Positions 60,118-64,000 of a DNA stretch of 64,000 nt are shown piece by piece; the first letter of the stretch is position 1; each line of letters opens with the position of its first letter. Under the pieces are notes generated by a model. That model searched no databases, was not told the origin of the DNA, and saw nothing but the letters and a program-made list of their open reading frames with translations. A program made the position numbers and the translations under genes. Source of the stretch: Haemophilus parahaemolyticus (GTDB lineage Bacteria > Pseudomonadota > Gammaproteobacteria > Enterobacterales > Pasteurellaceae); the NCBI RefSeq assembly GCF_002015035.1, contig NZ_MUXY01000001.1:187102-251101 (forward strand), in the 5' to 3' direction.

Positions 60118-60180
60118 ACGGGAAATCAAAATTTTAGGCATTCCTTATTCCAAAATGGTTCTTATCTCAAGGAGTTTTAT

Positions 60181-60870
60181 ATGTCGAAATTATCTCATCA
60201 AGAAGTGCTTTCTCAAATTCAATATGGTCTTATTTCTTCTTGCCAACCTGTCGATGATGGCCCGATGGATAAACCTGAAATCGTTTCTGCTATGGCACAG
60301 GCTTCTGTGGTAGGCGGTGCGTCTGGCTTGCGTATTGAAGGGGTAGATAATCTTAAAGCAACCCGTCCTTTTGTGAATATTCCGATTATCGGGATTGTAA
60401 AACGCGATTTGCCTGATAGCCCCGTGCGTATTACTCCATTCTTACAAGATATTGAAGATTTAGCCAATGCAGGAGCGGATATTATTGCGGTAGATGGGAC
60501 GAGCCGCCCTCGTCCTGTTGATATTGCCAGTGCAGTGAAAAAAATTCATGAGATGGGCTGTTTAGCAATGGCAGACTGTTCAAATTTAGAAGAAGGCTTA
60601 TATTGTAAAGAACTTGGTTTTGATATTATCGGCAGTACGATGTCAGGTTACACAGGGGGCGAAGTGCCTGAAGAACCAGATTATCAACTAGTGCGTGATT
60701 TGAAATCCGCAGGCTGTTTTGTGATGGCGGAAGGTCGTTACAACACGCCAGAGCTTGCGAAAGTGGCGATTGAAATTGGTGCAGATTGTGTGACCGTGGG
60801 TTCTGCATTAACTCGTTTGGAACATATTGTAAGTTGGTTTGCAACAGCAATTAAATCAGCAAGAAAATAA
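60181..60870 (+). CDS. nanE: N-acetylmannosamine-6-phosphate 2-epimerase
   Basis: 229 aa TIM-barrel epimerase converting ManNAc-6-P to GlcNAc-6-P. Signatures: [33 protein letters not shown], and [13 protein letters not shown]. Start follows AAGGAG. First gene of nanE-nanK-siaR-nanA-nagB. Confidence 0.95.
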   Translation: MSKLSHQEVLSQIQYGLISSCQPVDDGPMDKPEIVSAMAQASVVGGASGLRIEGVDNLKATRPFVNIPIIGIVKRDLPDSPVRITPFLQDIEDLANAGADIIAVDGTSRPRPVDIASAVKKIHEMGCLAMADCSNLEEGLYCKELGFDIIGSTMSGYTGGEVPEEPDYQLVRDLKSAGCFVMAEGRYNTPELAKVAIEIGADCVTVGSALTRLEHIVSWFATAIKSARK

Positions 60871-60881
60871 AGGACAAAACT

Positions 60882-61781
60882 ATGCGATGTTTAGCACTAG
60901 ACATTGGCGGGACGAAAATTGCTGCAGCGATTGTAAAAAATGGCGAAATTGAGCAACGTCAGCAAATTCATACGCCGCATGAAAATGTGGTAGAGGGAAT
61001 GCACCAAGCGTTAGCGAAACTGCTTGCCGATTATGCAGGGCAGTTCGATTATGTGGCAGTTGCTTCAACAGGCATTATCAATAATGGTGTATTAACCGCA
61101 TTAAATCCAAAGAATTTGGGCGGTTTGGCGGAATTTCCGCTTAAAGCAAGCATTGCAAAACATACCGATAAGCCGATTGGCTTGTTAAATGATGCACAAG
61201 CAGCGACTTACGCAGAATATCAATTGCAGAATCCTGAACAAGTGTCGAACTTCGCATTTATTACCGTTTCAACAGGTGTTGGCGGAGGCATTGTGTTAAG
61301 CCAATCCTTGCAGACAGGCTCTCACGGTATTGCGGGGCATATTGGGCATATGTTGGCTGATCCGAATGGATCTGTGTGTGGCTGTGGCAGACGAGGTTGC
61401 GTTGAGGCGATTGCAGCAGGGCGTGCGATTGAGGCAGTTTCTTCAAAATGGGAAAATCCTTGCGATCCTAAAGAAGTGTTTGAACGCTTTAGAAAACAAG
61501 ATCCGCAAGCGGTTGAATTAGTTGAACGTTCTGCAAAAACGATTGCAAATTTGGTGGCGGATTTAGTTATCGGGTTAGATATTCAAAAAATCGTGATTGG
61601 CGGTAGTGTTGGTTTAGCAGAGGGTTATTTGCCTTTAGTAGAACGCTTTTTACAAGAAGTGCCTGCTGTATATCGTTGTGAATTAGAAGCGGCAAAATTT
61701 GGGCAAGATGCGGGCTTAGTAGGTGCCGCATATTGGGTGAAAGACGTGTTATTTTTGAAAGAGCCTATTTCGCACAATTAA
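60882..61781 (+). CDS. nanK: N-acetylmannosamine kinase
   Basis: 299 aa ROK-family kinase. N-terminal ALDIGGTKIAAAIV phosphate loop, substrate/catalytic GVGGGIVLS, and the ROK zinc motif with CGCGRRGCVEA. Phosphorylates ManNAc at O6 for NanE. Eleven bases after nanE. Confidence 0.95.
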   Translation: MRCLALDIGGTKIAAAIVKNGEIEQRQQIHTPHENVVEGMHQALAKLLADYAGQFDYVAVASTGIINNGVLTALNPKNLGGLAEFPLKASIAKHTDKPIGLLNDAQAATYAEYQLQNPEQVSNFAFITVSTGVGGGIVLSQSLQTGSHGIAGHIGHMLADPNGSVCGCGRRGCVEAIAAGRAIEAVSSKWENPCDPKEVFERFRKQDPQAVELVERSAKTIANLVADLVIGLDIQKIVIGGSVGLAEGYLPLVERFLQEVPAVYRCELEAAKFGQDAGLVGAAYWVKDVLFLKEPISHN

Positions 61782-61797
61782 CAGGGGAGAGAAAACG

Positions 61798-62664
61798 ATG
61801 ACAAAAACATCTAGTGTATTGAGCACCATTAGTTCGCTCTATCATAGCTTAACAAAATCAGAGAAAAAAATTGCAGATACGATTTTACTTTCACCTGATT
61901 TAGTCGTGCAAAGTCCGCTTTCTGAAATTGCTAAACATTTGGATGTAGGAGAGGCAACTTTAGTACGTTTTTGTCGAACCGTTGGATTTAAAGGATTTAG
62001 CGACTTTAAATTGGAGTTATCCATCGAATTGGCAACAAAAGAGAGCCAAGATGAGATGATGTTAGATACTGATATTTTAGCATCAGACAATACTTTTACT
62101 ATTGCACAAAAATTACAAGCTTCCATTACAAGCGTAGTGAATGAAACCATCAATCTGTTGGATTTAAAACAGCTTGATAGCGTGGTAGGTGAGATTAAAA
62201 AAGCAGGGCGAGTATTTATTTTTGGTGCGGGATCTTCGGGTGTAACAGCAGAAGATGCCAAAAATAAATTGATGCGAATTGGCATTCCTGTGGATGCAAC
62301 GGGTAATAACCACTTTATGTATATGCAAGCTGCGTTGTTGAAAGAGAATGATGTGGCGATCGGCATTAGCCATTCAGGTTATTCGCAAGAAACCGCACAC
62401 GCATTAAAAATTGCTCAACAGAATGGAGCAAAGACTGTCGCGATTACGCACAGTTTGCGTTCGCCTGTGACCGAATATGCCGATTATGTGCTTGCCAACG
62501 GCAATAAACAAGGCAAATTACAAGGCGATTCGATTAGAACCAAAATCGCCCAACTTTTTGTATTAGATTTAATTTACGCTTTATTGGTGCAGAGTGAAGA
62601 AGAACAGGCTGCTAAAATTAAGCAAAAAACCCTCAATGTCATTCTTGAACAACGTGTAAAGTAA
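61798..62664 (+). CDS. siaR: RpiR-family sialic acid regulator (SiaR-type)
   Basis: 288 aa. N-terminal RpiR helix-turn-helix (VGEATLVRFCRTVGFKGFSDFK) and C-terminal SIS sugar-phosphate domain (FIFGAGSSGVTAEDAKNKL; GISHSGYSQETAHAL). In H. influenzae SiaR, of the same family and in the same gene order, controls the nan/siaPT genes with glucosamine-6-phosphate as signal. It sits inside the catabolic operon, 16 bases after nanK. Confidence 0.88.
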   Translation: MTKTSSVLSTISSLYHSLTKSEKKIADTILLSPDLVVQSPLSEIAKHLDVGEATLVRFCRTVGFKGFSDFKLELSIELATKESQDEMMLDTDILASDNTFTIAQKLQASITSVVNETINLLDLKQLDSVVGEIKKAGRVFIFGAGSSGVTAEDAKNKLMRIGIPVDATGNNHFMYMQAALLKENDVAIGISHSGYSQETAHALKIAQQNGAKTVAITHSLRSPVTEYADYVLANGNKQGKLQGDSIRTKIAQLFVLDLIYALLVQSEEEQAAKIKQKTLNVILEQRVK

Positions 62665-62681
62665 AAATTTAGGAGAATATT

Positions 62682-63563
62682 ATGCGTGATTTAAAAGGTA
62701 TTTTCAGTGCATTATTAGTGTCATTCAACGAAGATGGCACAATCAATGAAAAAGGTTTACGCCAAATTATTCGCCACAACATCGACAAAATGAAAGTGGA
62801 CGGCTTATATGTGGGCGGTTCAACGGGCGAAAACTTTATGCTTTCAACCGAAGAGAAAAAAGAAATTTTCCGTATTGCGAAAGATGAAGCGAAAGATCAA
62901 ATTGCGTTAATCGCACAAGTCGGTAGCGTAAACCTAAAAGAAGCGGTGGAATTAGGGAAATATGCCACAGAATTAGGCTACGATAGCTTATCCGCGGTAA
63001 CGCCGTTCTACTACAAATTCAGCTTCCCTGAAATCAAACACTATTACGACACCATCATCGCTGAAACGGGCAATAATATGATTGTGTACTCCATTCCGTT
63101 CTTAACAGGCGTGAATATGGGTATAGAACAATTCGGTGAGCTTTACAAAAACCCGAAAGTATTAGGCGTGAAATTTACTGCAGGCGATTTCTATTTATTA
63201 GAACGCTTGAAAAAAGCTTATCCAAACCACTTAATTTGGGCAGGTTTTGATGAAATGATGTTACCAGCAGCATCACTTGGTGTAGATGGTGCAATTGGTT
63301 CAACCTTTAACGTAAACGGTGTACGTGCTCGTCAAATCTTTGAATTAACTAAAGCGGGTAAACTCAAAGAAGCCTTAGAAATCCAACACGTAACCAATGA
63401 TTTAATCGAAGGTATTTTAGCGAATGGTTTATATTTAACCATCAAAGAATTGCTTAAATTAGAAGGTGTGGAAGCAGGTTATTGCCGTGAGCCAATGACA
63501 TCAAAAGCAACAGAAGAACAAGTTGCAAAAGCAAAAGAATTGAAAGCGAAATTTTTGTCATAA
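62682..63563 (+). CDS. nanA: N-acetylneuraminate lyase
   Basis: 293 aa class I aldolase cleaving sialic acid to ManNAc and pyruvate. Signatures: [13 protein letters not shown], the Schiff-base lysine in [17 protein letters not shown], and [21 protein letters not shown] paralogue of DapA in this window. Ribosome site TAGGAG. Confidence 0.96.
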   Translation: MRDLKGIFSALLVSFNEDGTINEKGLRQIIRHNIDKMKVDGLYVGGSTGENFMLSTEEKKEIFRIAKDEAKDQIALIAQVGSVNLKEAVELGKYATELGYDSLSAVTPFYYKFSFPEIKHYYDTIIAETGNNMIVYSIPFLTGVNMGIEQFGELYKNPKVLGVKFTAGDFYLLERLKKAYPNHLIWAGFDEMMLPAASLGVDGAIGSTFNVNGVRARQIFELTKAGKLKEALEIQHVTNDLIEGILANGLYLTIKELLKLEGVEAGYCREPMTSKATEEQVAKAKELKAKFLS

Positions 63564-63599
63564 AGATAGAAAATTACTGCACTTATCATGATCCTTTGC

Positions 63600-63662
63600 C
63601 GTAGGGTGGGCTTTAGCCCACCATATATCCAATAAGATTGGTAGGGTAAAGCCCACCCTACG
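63600..63662. repeat. Inverted-repeat element between nanA and nagB
   Basis: Perfect 16-bp arms CGTAGGGTGGGCTTTA (63600-63615) and its reverse complement (63647-63662) around about 31 bases; the left arm continues to its own small hairpin GGTGGGCTTTAGCCCACC. A related arm begins the window. It looks like a dispersed REP- or MITE-like element inserted inside an operon. Confidence 0.65.
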
Positions 63663-63710
63663 ATATGAATAGGATTATTGATTTGCGGCTAATAATAAAG
63701 GAAGGCTAAT

Positions 63711-64000
63711 ATGCGTTTTATTCCGTTACAAACAGAACAACAAGTAAGCCGATGGGCAGCACAACATATCGTAAATCGTATCAATGATTTCAAACCGACT
63801 ACCGAACGACCTTTCGTATTGGGTTTACCCACTGGTGGTACTCCATTAAAAACTTACCAAGAACTTATCCGACTTCATCAAGCAGGCAAAGTGAGCTTCA
63901 AGCACGTTGTTACTTTCAATATGGACGAATACGTGGGTTTGCCTGTGGAACACCCAGAAAGCTATCACAGCTTTATGTATAACAACTTCTTCAATCACAT
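63711..64000 (+). CDS. nagB: Glucosamine-6-phosphate deaminase (partial, runs off the window)
   Basis: N-terminal 96 codons only. [20 protein letters not shown], then [16 protein letters not shown] and the active-site [10 protein letters not shown] are diagnostic of NagB. It converts GlcN-6-P to fructose-6-P and ammonia, the last step of both sialic acid and GlcNAc use. ATG follows AAGGAAGG. nagA would be expected next or elsewhere. Confidence 0.94.
   Translation, partial: MRFIPLQTEQQVSRWAAQHIVNRINDFKPTTERPFVLGLPTGGTPLKTYQELIRLHQAGKVSFKHVVTFNMDEYVGLPVEHPESYHSFMYNNFFNH

Noticed and set aside
60095..60313. 72-aa ORF overlapping the nan promoter and nanE start
   Set aside because: It overlaps nanE in another frame, starts inside the promoter region and shows no family features.

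Overview
The window is a chromosomal segment of a Pasteurellaceae bacterium, most likely from the Actinobacillus pleuropneumoniae / Mannheimia side of the family. Supporting evidence: the low-GC, gene-dense sequence; family-typical genes (hel/e(P4) phosphatase, the SiaR-type nan operon, tonB-exbD-exbB, a Slam-dependent-type lipoprotein); and many copies of an uptake-signal core AAGCGGT in the form (A)CAAGCGGTC followed by AATTTT-type tracts, which is the Apl-type signal rather than the H. influenzae AAGTGCGGT type. The species cannot be fixed from sequence reading alone.

Layout. 1-3.2 kb: outer-membrane efflux lipoprotein, an IS3-type scar, and a NagE-like PTS permease (minus). 3.2-10.8 kb: a CRP-controlled divergent region, then a Tat-exported solute-binding protein, a permease, a fused permease-ATPase, a second ATPase, and a fumarate-reductase-like flavoprotein behind its own terminator. 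10.9-18.3 kb: hel, dxs, suhB, dapA, argA (behind tandem ARG boxes), pheA. 18.4-20.5 kb: an XRE regulator divergent from a Slam-dependent-type surface lipoprotein with an operator-like palindrome between them, then a YgiM-like SH3 protein. 20.7-23.0 kb: aroA, cmoB. 23.2-25.7 kb: an Hvf-type RiPP operon (DoxX protein, EGKCG-repeat precursor, DUF692 enzyme, DUF2063 partner), with ycaO directly upstream on the same strand. 27.8-35 kb: AhpD-like protein, rluD, bamD, tsaD, cyaY, recQ, ispA, xseB. 35.1-37.4 kb: a frameshifted LTA-synthase-like sulfatase, the 4.5S RNA gene ffs and an IS scar. 37.4-46.3 kb: pykA, sixA, dusB-fis, ftsB-ispD-ispF, pckA, and tonB-exbD with a frameshifted exbB. 46.4-50.3 kb: glpE, cnoX-like, trxB, kdsB, pdxY. 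50.5-51.0 kb: a double-glycine-leader, bacteriocin-like peptide and a small two-helix membrane protein (possible immunity partner). 51.1-59.6 kb: uvrB, upp, fadD, the rpoE-rseA-rseB-rseC cluster and a TrmH-family methyltransferase. 59.65-64 kb: an internally deleted IS3-family element, then nanE-nanK-siaR-nanA-nagB (nagB runs off the end).

How the parts relate. The two ends both deal with amino sugars: the PTS permease imports GlcNAc, and nanA/nanK/nanE/nagB take sialic acid to fructose-6-phosphate. Palindromes close to the CRP consensus sit before the PTS gene, the ABC operon, hel, the bacteriocin-like peptide and nanE, which suggests a common carbon/energy control. The most unusual items are the bacteriocin/immunity-like pair, the RiPP operon with a six-motif precursor and large intercistronic palindromes, the ABC-plus-flavoprotein locus, and the regulator/operator/lipoprotein module. 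Two genes (exbB and the sulfatase) each carry what looks like a one-base deletion; these are either real lesions or assembly errors.
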